Shown here: positions 55,231 through 64,000 of the stretch, piece by piece
Layout of the letters: each line of letters opens with the position of its first letter
Position numbering within the stretch: position 1 is the stretch's first letter
Assembly (NCBI GenBank): GCA_024364735.1
Contig: JAGFNQ010000845.1
Span: 62,001-126,000 of the forward strand
Direction of reading: 5' to 3'
Length of the DNA stretch: 64,000 bases
Origin: Boesenbergia rotunda
Lineage: Eukaryota > Streptophyta > Magnoliopsida > Zingiberales > Zingiberaceae
The notes under the pieces: generated by a model
Seen by the model: only the letters and a program-made list of their open reading frames with translations
Told to the model about the DNA's origin: nothing
The model's database searches: none
Made by a program: the position numbers and the translations under genes

Positions 55231-56060
55231 AAGATGTTTTATTGGCAAAACCGCAGTAAATATGTAACTAGGAATAATGAACTCCTTTAATAAGTCATCT
55301 TTCTCAGAACTGTAGTCATCCATCTCAGAACCTTAATCAGCAACTTTTGAACAAAATCACCTCTTTAAATAACAACTATAAGAATAAGAGAGTTACAAAC
55401 CAATCCTAAAGTCACATATAGTTCAGCAAATATATTCATTGGAACATAATCAACCAAAGTTACAAATCAATCCTACAGCCAGTGACTAGTTAGACAACAT
55501 GGATTTGACAAATTCATCTTTTAACATCAAAAGTATGATGAATGTAATAGTTGAAAGCTAAAGGGACTAAAGTTCAAGAACAATATTGTGCAGTCTTCTT
55601 GATTTCTACAAAACAAAACTTTCCTCATTCCCAATTTGTGCAGTCTTCTTGATTTCTGCAACTAGATTTCTCCTGTTTTCATTCATTTGTAAGCAACAAT
55701 TAGTATGACAAAGGAGTTACAAACAATTAGTATGAAAACTTTCCTGTTTTCATTCCCAAAACTTTCCTCATTCATTTGTAACTAGATTTCTCCTGTTTTC
55801 TCCTGATATGTAACGGTTTAAATAAAATACAATATTTAAACATACCATTGATTATTGTGTTGTCGGTATTGTCGAAGAAGACGAGTCCATTAAAATTTTT
55901 GAGAATTCTGATTAAAAAATGCAAGTTAAATAAATACTTTATAAGTTTATAATTATAAATAAAAATCTAATTATATTTTTCTTAAAAAGAAAAACTTACC
56001 ACTTTCATGTTTTTCCACATCCTCTAAAATTTTCTTCAATGATGAGTGGTTTCAAATTTA
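55231..56060. other. AT-rich spacer with short local duplications
   Basis: Between about 55580 and 55810 phrases such as GTGCAGTCTTCTTGATTTCT and ACTAGATTTCTCCTGTTTTC occur two or more times. No gene is seen. The left end of the hAT element should lie here or farther left, but no matching TIR was found. Confidence 0.45.
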
Positions 56061-56067
56061 ACCGAAG

Positions 56068-57672
56068 TCAATCTTGAGTACAAATAAGACTTTCTACAAC
56101 CTTAGGAGTCAATGAACTCCTAAAACAATCAAGTACCCGACCACCAGTGCTGAAAGCATATTCTGAAGCAACTGTTGATATCGGAACAGCTAATACATCA
56201 TGAGCAATTTGAGCAAGTATAGGAAATCTGTGATAATTTTGCTTCCACCATCCCAAAATGTCAAAAGTATCACAATACTCTTCAACTATTTCATTAAGAT
56301 ACTTGTCTAATTCTGACATATTACCATCACCAAAAAGTTGTGTCTTTTGTTTCTTATATTTTGCTATAATTGATTGTCTTTTCAAATCATCCATATTTGT
56401 TGAAGCATCTTTACTACCAACTGATTCTGAAATAGAAGGAACTCTTGAAGTATTACATCGAGGCTCTATTTTTTCCTTATAATTCTTGTACAAAGAAAAT
56501 AAAATGTCCTTTATTATCTTTCCCATTCTTGCACCTTTCTCATCTCCATATAATTCAATCAATAAAAATTTTACAAAATCCAATTTATGTCTTGGATCAA
56601 GCACCACGCAATATAAAGCAACTTATTAATTTTCTCGGGATCTCCCCAATATTTGTCTAATTTATTTTTCATTTTAATTCCCATCGAATACACATCAAGA
56701 TCATCACTTTCTTGCCACTCCAACAAGATGGTATGAATGTAACTAATCTCAAGTTCAAAAGTATTGGATGTGACATACAAAGAACCAGAAACTTTTAATG
56801 TTAGCTCATAAAACACTCGTAGTAGAGATGCAAAAAGTCTAACATTAGCCCAATCTACACTTGTTGGCTTCCTATCAAAAATCTTTAATTCTCTTTTAGG
56901 TTTACCATCTGATTCAAATATCATCTCTCCATTATCATTCAAAATAGTATGTCATTCTGTGTATTAAAGATCTAATTTAAAACATGGATCTTGTTCATCA
57001 AACCTATCAAAAGCTCTTTCAAATTTTTGAGCTGTATTCAACATCAAGAAAGTTGAGTTCCATCTGGTTGGTACATCTAAACATAATGAGTTCTTGCTTT
57101 CAATTTTTTCAATCTCTACACATTCTTTGAACTTGCTTAATCTAGAGGGAGATTGCTTAACATATTTAATTGCATTCCTAACCTTCATCACAGATTGATT
57201 TATATCTTTTAATCCATCAACAACAATTAAATTAATTATATGAGCTACACATCTCATATGAACATATTCTCCCTTCATAATAGTGGAATCCTAATTAATC
57301 ATCTTTTTTCTGAAACTATTGATAGCAACATCATTTGAACTTGCATTATCAATTGTAATAGTGAAAATTCGATCAATTCCCCAACCTCTCAGTCAATTTT
57401 CAATGGCTAAGCTAATAATCTCACCTTTATGACTTGTAATTGGACAAAAATTGAGAATTTTTTCTATAAATTCCAATTTATATCAATAAAATGAGTTGTT
57501 AGACACATATAGTTGATTTTTTGAATCGATGTCCATGTATCAGTGGTCAAACAAACTCTTTGTGTTGAATCATGCAATAATTTTTTCAATTTTTCCCTTT
57601 CAACTGTATATTCAACACAATCACGTGCAATTGTCCTTTTTGAAGGAATTCGAAACTTTGGACATACCATAG
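56068..57672 (-). pseudogene. hAT transposase (RICESLEEPER/DAYSLEEPER type), frameshifted and truncated
   Basis: From 57672 down: CPKFRIPSKRTIARDC and LTTDTWTSIQKINYMCLT (catalytic region start), then CVAHIINLIVVDGLKD and VPTRWNSTFLML (about 57278-56964), then a helical region (56942-56571). The hAT C-terminal dimerisation domain follows (56330-56068), with LGWWKQNYHRFPILAQIAHD and FSTGGRVLDCFRSSL. Stops and frameshifts separate the parts. The N-terminal end is cut exactly where the Athila-like LTR begins at 57673. The element would move by cut-and-paste if intact. Its 5' terminal part seems to be at 63300-63787. Confidence 0.88.
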
Positions 57673-60411
57673 TGATAAGTACCATTTTTGTGATTATTTT
57701 AGATGTTAAAATCCATGTTTGACCCATGTTTTTATTGCTTAATTCTGATTTTACCCTAGGTTTTGGAACTTTATCTTATTTTGGACTTAATTGCAAAATT
57801 TCATTAAAATGGATTAATTGGCCACTAAATTTTGGATCTATTTTTGTAGGCACCAAAGGTTCAAGGACTTAGGGCATATTGGGTCAAACTTGAGTCGGAA
57901 GTGACCCGGATCTGATTATCAAGCCTACGATTAATCCGGGCCGTCCGATTCAAGAGCGGCTAGATCTGAGCCATCCGGGACGATCTGAAGCAATCCGAGC
58001 TAGGGTTAGGGTTGATCAAGCTCTATGATCAAGATCTGAAGGTTTCATCCCAATCGGAGCTAAATCAACCGTTGGATCAAGCAAGGAGGGCTCTAGAGCA
58101 TCCATTCACTGATTGAGTTGATCTGGACCATCCGTTGCAAATCTGGAGGATCCGAGCTACCACGAGGCAGATCCTGACCCCAGATCATCATCATAAAAGT
58201 TTGGTTCCAATCAGAGCAAGATCAGCCGTTGGATCTCCTCAAATCAATCTGAGCCGTCCAAAGTTAATTACTTAAGGAAAAATTTCCCACAGTCTTCCTT
58301 GTCGCGTCTCCGCCGCAGCTTCGTTTTCTTCGTTTCTTCTCCAGTTCTTCGATAGTTTTCTTCATCCAAAGGGGCGCGACCCCTCAAATCCTTCAATAGA
58401 ACATGTGCTAGGTCATTGGGGAGGACATCAGTGGAGTTTCTGGATCGGAATTGCCCAAGAACAGAGTTTGTGAGAGGTTTCCGCAGCTTGTCCATTTGTT
58501 ACCTTCGGATCGGCTGTGCTCTATTACCTTCCACCTGAGCTATTCAGAGGGGTTCCCTGAGTATCTTGGATCATCATCCACTCACCAATTCACGCAGACG
58601 CAGCTGCAATGAAGATTTCGAATGGAAAATTCAGAAATGGGCAATTCTGAGCTGTATTCAATCGCAGATGAAGTTTCCCCATGATTTGCTGAGCTTGCGG
58701 GTCCGAGGCTCTCCCTTGCTTGACGACCAAGGAGTACATGAGCTGAGGAAGGGGTTGAGGAGTAGTTTAGCTAGTTAATTTCATTGTTTTAGCTGTAAAC
58801 TTCATTCCTGTCGAATTCAGTCCTGTTTTCTGAATTTTTCTGTTTCATTAGTTAACTTCGTTTTCTTAAGTGTTGTTGCTTAATTAAGTTTCATTTCGTC
58901 AAGTTAATTAACTAGGAATCTCGTTTAGTAAACAATAGTTCTTAGTTTCAGTTTCCTTGTTGTTTAATGGTTGCGTGCCAATTTGCATAACTGTGTATCA
59001 ACTTTTAAATTCTGCAATCTCAGTTCTTCTAGCTGCTGTAGTTTCAATTTATGAATGTCTCAAGTTATAATTAGGATCCATTCAGCAAGTAAATTAGCTC
59101 TTGAATTTGTTTAGTGAACATTGTCTTCGATTTCAAGTCAATTTCTGGATTTTCTGTTGCATATCAGTTTGAACTCCCTGCGTATCAATCCATTTCTGCA
59201 ATTGAACCATTTCTGCACATCCATTGATTTTGAAATGATCTGCTTGGTGTTCTGAATTTTCTTCCTTCAGACTTGCGCATCCTTACCGGTAGCTTAGTTC
59301 CCACCTCTGAATTAAGATCTCTGTTTTATTCTTCAGCCTGCACACCATCTGTTCTGAAACAGATTTCTGCTGTTTAATCCCATTTCTGCTATACCCTTTC
59401 AGCTGTGCCATTTCTGCTGTTACTTAAGCTCTCTGAACTCTTGTTTAGTGTACTTGAATTCGACTTGAATTTGTTTGTGTTCACTACTGCTTTGACTCCA
59501 ATTTCTGCCTTGATCAGTTCTATTTCTGCAATGCATGCAGTTTCGACCTTAGCAAGAATCAGTGATACTTTCTGGAGCTTGTGCCAAATAGATATAGGTC
59601 TCTTAATCCCTATCTTAATTTTCAGTTTAAGCAACTGAAATCTGTGTCTTGTTGGTTTGGTGTTCACTTCAGTTCTGAAATTCTGCATCTATTTCCTGTA
59701 TTCATACACTTCTGCACTTCAGTTCAATGTCTGAAGTTTTGCTTCACTCGAATTGTTTTGCATAAAACTGCTGATTAATTTTGTATCTGATCTGATTGTA
59801 TCACGTGAAGTTGTTGAACATCAGTTGCTAGCTTGAGTTACATCCAATGGGTTGCTGCATGCTTTGCATTCAATTCCTGAAGGTTTGAAGTAAATTCCTG
59901 CATTCATGCAATTCATTTCAGCATTAAGAGTTTCTATTTTCTGAAGTGATCAGTCCATGGTATTGGTTGCATTGGTTCATCTATGTCAATATATTGAGTC
60001 ACTGATATCTTAGTTCCCTGAATTAAATAAGCATTCAGTTGGAATTATCTTAATTCCTCTTTGTGATTCACATTTTTATTGCTGCCATTACATCAATGAA
60101 GTTTCGGTTTGAGTAGTAATCCCTGAGGTGCCATATAAATTCCTTTATTTTCATGGTGAGTTGATTTCCAATCGAAAACCAAACCCAGATATTTCTTTGA
60201 AACCCGAAAACACAAACGACACCTAAATACAAGCGCGAATCAAACAACGTCCACTAGTCCCCGAGAAAAATACGACCTGTGGCCCCTATATTACATTTTC
60301 ATACTTTTGATTGTAAAAAGGGTTTCCAGCATTTCATTCATTTATAAATTCTAAATCTGATGAGCCCATACATTTCGTGACAAATTAATTTAGTATAATT
60401 TGGGCGCGTCA
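57673..60411 (+). repeat. 5' LTR of the Athila-like element
   Basis: Starts TGATAAGTACC, ends GGGCGCGTCA, about 2739 bp, with no second copy in the window for confirmation. The central part (about 59150-59760) repeats ATTTCTGC many times. The frames at 58268-58778 and 59389-59778 in it have no homology. Confidence 0.65.
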
Positions 60412-60417
60412 AATTTT

Positions 60418-60435
60418 TGGCGCCGTTGCCGGGGA
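60418..60435 (+). other. Primer binding site of Athila type
   Basis: TGGCGCCGTTGCCGGGGA, characteristic of plant Athila/Tat elements (tRNA-Asp type), six bases after the LTR end. Confidence 0.85.
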
Positions 60436-60575
60436 AGCAACTAGTTGATTTGTTTGATTTTTGCTTGTATACTTTTGGACACATATCACTGGGTTCTATT
60501 TCATTTTGCTATATCTTTCATATACGGTTGCTGCCATTTTTCTTGTTTGTTTTGTGACAGGGCTGCAAATTCAAA

Positions 60576-62966
60576 ATGGGGTCAAAAGAGATAGAAGAGG
60601 CATTGGAGGAGTTAAAAAATGTGTTAAAGGGGTTGGACTACCAACTAGAACGTAAAGCTCAGTCATCTACTTCCCAGAAGCTACTTCAGCCTACATTTCA
60701 GCCACCTCAACAACAACTTCAGCCACTCCAAGAATTCCAGCAGCCATATTTTGATTTCCAGCAGCCCCATTTGAATTTTCAGCACCCGAATGATCAATTT
60801 CAGCAGCCCTATCCTAATTTTCAGCAACCAAACTTTCAGTTTCAGCCACCATTTCAACAATTCGAGCCACCACAACAAGATTTCCAACAATTTCAGCCAA
60901 ATTCTAGCAATTTCCAGAATTTACAAAATTTTCAGAACGGGCAGCCAATTTTCCAGAATTTTCAGCCCAGTTTTCAGCAATTTCAGCCCAATTTTCAGCA
61001 ACCATTTCAGCATTTTGAACCTCAATTCCAGCAATACAATCAAGGGCAGCAAAATTTTCAATCATTCCCAGTTTTTCCAGCGCAAAACCAGCCATTTTAT
61101 CAGCCTACACAGCCCTTGAACCAGTTTTCACAGCCCTACAATCAAGGGTTTCAAGGGCAGAATTTTCAGCCTTCGGCACCTAATTTTCCAGACCAAAATC
61201 AGAACTTTCAAGGCTACATTTCCCAGCAAAGTTTCCAAGAATATCAGCCCTTTAATCAGCCCCAACAGCCATGTTTTCAACCAAATCAGCAAGCTCAAAA
61301 TTTTCAGCCTACTTCATCCTTTCAAGGTCAGTCAAGGAGCTATGCTAACGAAGGAGGCTATGGGAGTTCTAGTGCAGGAAATGTGCTCCAACAGAAGGTC
61401 GAGGAAATGTTGCAACAAGTTATGCAACAACAAAGGGTGGAGGAGATAGTTCAACAAGTTTTACTATATCATCAACAAGAGAAACAAAGGCAAGCCCAAA
61501 AATCAGAACAATCCCCCGGAGTTGGTTTTATATCAGTTCAAGGTGACCCTAGCGCATGGCCAAGTCCTTCTTCAAGTAATCTTGCACATTTGATAGAAGA
61601 AGAAGATGATGATGTACTCATCAAAGTCTGGGCACCTAGAGCATACATTCCTCTGGAGATTCCTACTCAAAATTCATTTTCAAATTTTTCAGCTCCAGAA
61701 GAAGAAACTGAAGCTCCACAGGACCATTCTAGTCTTTTATTTTGTGATGATAGTGTTATTAGTGGTCCTAATTTTTCTAATACTGTTGTTGCAGATATCA
61801 CAGAAGAAGAATGCATAGAGGATGATTCCATAGGTGTAGGGGATTGCACAAAGCCCCAGGGACCACCACAAGACTCAGAGAACGAACCAGAAAGTGTAGG
61901 GACTTGCATGGTGGAAGCAAGCACCCAAGGATCACCAGTTGATTGTCCACCAGAACCTGAGGCTGAAGAGGAGCTTGAACATGACCAGGAGGAGACCACA
62001 GATACATCTACTATTATAGAGCCTCCAGGTATTATCCAGCACGCTCAGGTAAGTATTTCTCCTCATTCTTCAGAAAAATTCAGTGAGGTACCTAGGGATG
62101 ATTCTATTGACTCTGATGAATTTATTGATATACCTTGTGTAGAGATTGTTTGTGAAAATCCAATAGAGGTACCAAACATTGATTTTATTGATCATCATGC
62201 ATTACTTGACACATCCATTGTAAATATGAATAGTGAAATAATTTTAGAGGCACCCATAATGGATGTAGTTTGTTATGATGAATCTTTAGATACATCTTTT
62301 GTGGATATGACTAGTGAAAATTTTTTAGAAGTGCCTGAAATGGATGTTATTTATTTTGATGAATCTCTTGTTATGTCTTATGCTGAAAATGAATGTGAAA
62401 GACTTTTGGAGATACTTGATATTGATTTGATTGGCTGTGACCCTTTGCTTGATACATCCTTTGTAGACGATAACTGTGAAATTTCTATTGATGAGCCAGA
62501 AATTGATTTCTTTATTTGTGATGAGCTCCTGGATGCAAATTTTGTAGAAAATGATTTTGAAAATTTTATTGAGGCACCACAAATTGATTTAATTGGACAT
62601 GATGCAGATTTAGATTTATTTCATGCAGAAACTGAACTTATATCATTTCTTTCTGACCCTGAACGCTTGAGAGAGGTATTACATGTTTTTGCAGGGTCCA
62701 GAAGACTTCAGGAGTGGGTACTCCAACTGAACAGACTTCAGCCTCCTGGAAGGACTTCTGAAGGGCATCAAGAAGGAGGAGATGATCTGACTTTAATTAA
62801 AAACACTCCATCCCTTGAATGGCTCTTGAACCTGAATCGACTTAGGCCACCAGAGCAATTTTTTGTAAAGTTCAAGTGTGGGGGAGTTCCAACACTCTCA
62901 GCCACCCAGACACCTCCACTACCACGGTGGAGGCTACTTTTGGATCGACTCCGTCCACCAGAATAA
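60576..62966 (+). CDS. Q/F-rich repetitive ORF of the Athila-like element
   Basis: An intact 796-aa frame with no family I can name. Residues 1-30: charged helix. About 38-250: low-complexity Gln/Phe/Pro/Asn sequence built on NFQQP and FQPxFQQF units, prion-like or FG-nucleoporin-like. About 269-305: Gln-rich coiled coil (VEEMLQQVMQQQRVEEIVQQ). About 330-515: acidic disordered linker. About 517-685: five to six acidic repeats of about 33 residues with a core like LDTSFVD...ENFLEVPEMD. C-terminus: three repeats ending LNRLQPP, LNRLRPP and LDRLRPP near 718-724, 752-758 and 789-795. It sits where gag would be, but has no zinc knuckle and no recognisable gag helices. The intact length suggests recent selection or youth. 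The reverse frames at 61667-62007 are shadows. Confidence 0.7.
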   Translation: MGSKEIEEALEELKNVLKGLDYQLERKAQSSTSQKLLQPTFQPPQQQLQPLQEFQQPYFDFQQPHLNFQHPNDQFQQPYPNFQQPNFQFQPPFQQFEPPQQDFQQFQPNSSNFQNLQNFQNGQPIFQNFQPSFQQFQPNFQQPFQHFEPQFQQYNQGQQNFQSFPVFPAQNQPFYQPTQPLNQFSQPYNQGFQGQNFQPSAPNFPDQNQNFQGYISQQSFQEYQPFNQPQQPCFQPNQQAQNFQPTSSFQGQSRSYANEGGYGSSSAGNVLQQKVEEMLQQVMQQQRVEEIVQQVLLYHQQEKQRQAQKSEQSPGVGFISVQGDPSAWPSPSSSNLAHLIEEEDDDVLIKVWAPRAYIPLEIPTQNSFSNFSAPEEETEAPQDHSSLLFCDDSVISGPNFSNTVVADITEEECIEDDSIGVGDCTKPQGPPQDSENEPESVGTCMVEASTQGSPVDCPPEPEAEEELEHDQEETTDTSTIIEPPGIIQHAQVSISPHSSEKFSEVPRDDSIDSDEFIDIPCVEIVCENPIEVPNIDFIDHHALLDTSIVNMNSEIILEAPIMDVVCYDESLDTSFVDMTSENFLEVPEMDVIYFDESLVMSYAENECERLLEILDIDLIGCDPLLDTSFVDDNCEISIDEPEIDFFICDELLDANFVENDFENFIEAPQIDLIGHDADLDLFHAETELISFLSDPERLREVLHVFAGSRRLQEWVLQLNRLQPPGRTSEGHQEGGDDLTLIKNTPSLEWLLNLNRLRPPEQFFVKFKCGGVPTLSATQTPPLPRWRLLLDRLRPPE

Positions 62967-63299
62967 AGGGGAGTTTGATTTTTCTTGTATTTTCTTTTAT
63001 TTCATTTTCATTTTCATGCTTCCTAGAATTAGAATTTTCCTTTAAACTGAGTCCTTGTAAATAAATGCATGTTATTTCTTTTGTCACTTTTTCTTGCATG
63101 AGTAGAAATAAAAGTATCCCTTTAGGTATTCTCCATGGCATGTTAGAGTCTTCTGAAAACAAATTAAATTTGATTGTCAAAACTTAGGGATTGAGTTCAT
63201 GGACGAATTCTTGGATGCTTGAGTACTACTTTGCTTTAGATTCTTAATTGAAGATTTGAGATGAAGTATTTTTGCCTAGTGAGAATTAGCCTTAGCCTT
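62967..63299. other. Noncoding tail after the Q/F-rich ORF
   Basis: T-rich 3' noncoding sequence of the Athila-like element (AAAGGGGAGTTTG just after the stop, then ATTTTCATTTTCATGC). The junction to hAT-type sequence is near 63300, judged by the change to GA-rich sequence. Confidence 0.45.
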
Positions 63300-63787
63300 G
63301 TGTGAACAGAGAGGAGAGGACAGGAGCAAGCGGCAGATGAACGCAAACCCGAGAGGAGAGGAGCTGAGAGCGTGAACGCGAGAGGCGAGCGACGCCGACG
63401 AGCGTGAGTGCATGAGGAGTGAGGACTGCGTGCAGCCGAGCGGGGAATTAGGGATTTTAGGGTTTAGATGGGTCATGGGTTTACCTTTTAGGCTTTTATT
63501 TTACTGTTTTACATTTTACCCCAACAGGCAGCAACCGCCAACCGGTCCAACCCACCCTGCGCCGCCTGCTGTCCAGCCCCCACGGCCCACTCAATCCGAA
63601 CTAATAATTTCGGTTTATTCAGTTTAACCGAATAACAACGTGAAAAATCGAAACCGAACCGATATATCCGAAATAACCGAATTTTAAAAACCGAATTAAC
63701 CGAAATTTCGAATTAACCAACCCGAAATTAAAAAATCGATTGGTTCGGTCGGTTTATTCGGTTTACCCGAATTTTTGCTCACCCCTA
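63300..63787 (-). mobile_element. Outer 5' end of a hAT element with terminal inverted repeat
   Basis: On the reverse strand the sequence begins CTAGGGGTGAGCAAAAATTC, typical of plant hAT ends. A region dense in CCGAA/TTCGG subterminal motifs (63600-63770) follows, then a GC-rich leader-like block. It faces the same way as the transposase remnant at 56068-57672. I therefore infer the two are parts of one element separated by the Athila-like insertion and loss of the sequence between. Confidence 0.65.
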
Positions 63788-64000
63788 GGACAGATGGCAC
63801 GACTAGAGGGAAGGGTGAATAGTCGGTCACCCACTTGATTCGTCAATTCTTCCTACACGTGTTAGTGCGCAACGGAATATAAAACAAACTAAAACTAACA
63901 CAAAGGAAGACAAACCGATTTAATGTGGTTCGGAGATGAAGCTCCTACTCCACGGCTGCCCGTAAGGTGGACGATCTCGATCCGTCGGTGGATGACTCCC
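63788..64000 (-). mobile_element. Reverse LTR fragment of element 1 type, cut by window edge
   Basis: GGGTGAATAGTCGG, TTCCTACACGTGTTAGTGCG, GTGGTTCGGAGATGAAGCTC and GGATGACTCCC match the reverse complement of the element 1 LTR and the fragment at 53427. It continues beyond 64000. Its left edge directly abuts the hAT end. Confidence 0.78.

Larger units (their letters stand above)
57673..63299 (+). mobile_element. Athila-like Ty3/gypsy element, nonautonomous, 3' end missing
   Basis: A 2.7-kb LTR-like region (57673-60411, TGATAAGT...GGGCGCGTCA) is followed by TGGCGCCGTTGCCGGGGA, the hallmark primer site of Athila/Tat elements. A 796-codon ORF (60576-62966) lies after it. No RT, integrase or protease is found and there is no second LTR in the window; the sequence changes near 63300 to the outer end of the hAT element. 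It interrupts the hAT transposase. No target duplication can be shown because the right end is lost. The right boundary is approximate. Confidence 0.75.

Overview
The window is plant nuclear DNA: spliced genes with GT-AG introns, AT-rich spacers and many nested transposable elements. The two host genes look monocot-like. A member of the Zingiberales (ginger/banana order) is my best guess, but this is an impression from protein similarity and repeat content, not a demonstrated assignment.

Host genes. (1) A complete CAMTA4-type calmodulin-binding transcription activator is encoded on the + strand at 12355-25865. I reconstruct 12 exons giving 1059 aa, with CG-1, TIG, ankyrin, IQ and CaM-binding segments in order. 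Its introns hold a 1.06-kb foldback element and three Au-like SINEs. (2) A complete PHF5A/Rds3-type SF3b splicing subunit (110 aa) lies at 34092-34424. Its 5' UTR probably starts near 26.8 kb, which would make a 7-kb leader intron carrying a Ty3/gypsy element and a 1-kb hairpin. (3) A truncated diacylglycerol kinase remnant of three exons lies on the - strand at about 54.74-55.23 kb.

Mobile DNA by region. 1707-9764: a pol-less LTR element (TSD ATTTT) with gag and a 3' extra ORF, itself hit by a solo LTR (5686-7020, TSD ACAGT). 10.0-11.35 kb: two inverted-repeat MITE-like elements. 29965-33898: a deleted Ty3/gypsy element (TSD GTTTC). 36.4-38.5 kb: a decayed Mutator-like transposase, - strand. 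39193-53426: a 14.2-kb SIRE-like Ty1/copia element (TSD AGTTC) inserted in an older reverse-oriented LTR; its gag is split by another solo LTR (42467-43849, TSD CTCAT). 56.07-57.67 kb and about 63.3-63.79 kb: two parts of a hAT element split by an Athila-like element (57673 to about 63.3 kb), whose internal ORF encodes an unusual Q/F-rich protein. 63788-64000: another reverse LTR fragment cut by the window edge.

Most unusual signal. Four LTR families that differ in sequence share one design: a tandem or hairpin-forming repeat block near the LTR start, then clusters of paired short palindromes whose sequence is family-specific (CAGTCGACTG, AATCGATT, GATCGGTC/GACCGATC, GGGCGCCC), then a shared LTR-end motif (ATTCACCCCCCTCTA). 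In the two full-length elements the same palindromes recur next to a 3' ORF resembling the 'putative plant transposon protein' domain. In the copia element this ORF appears to have its own ATG and an intron. This palindrome-plus-extra-ORF module is the best candidate for an undescribed system here.
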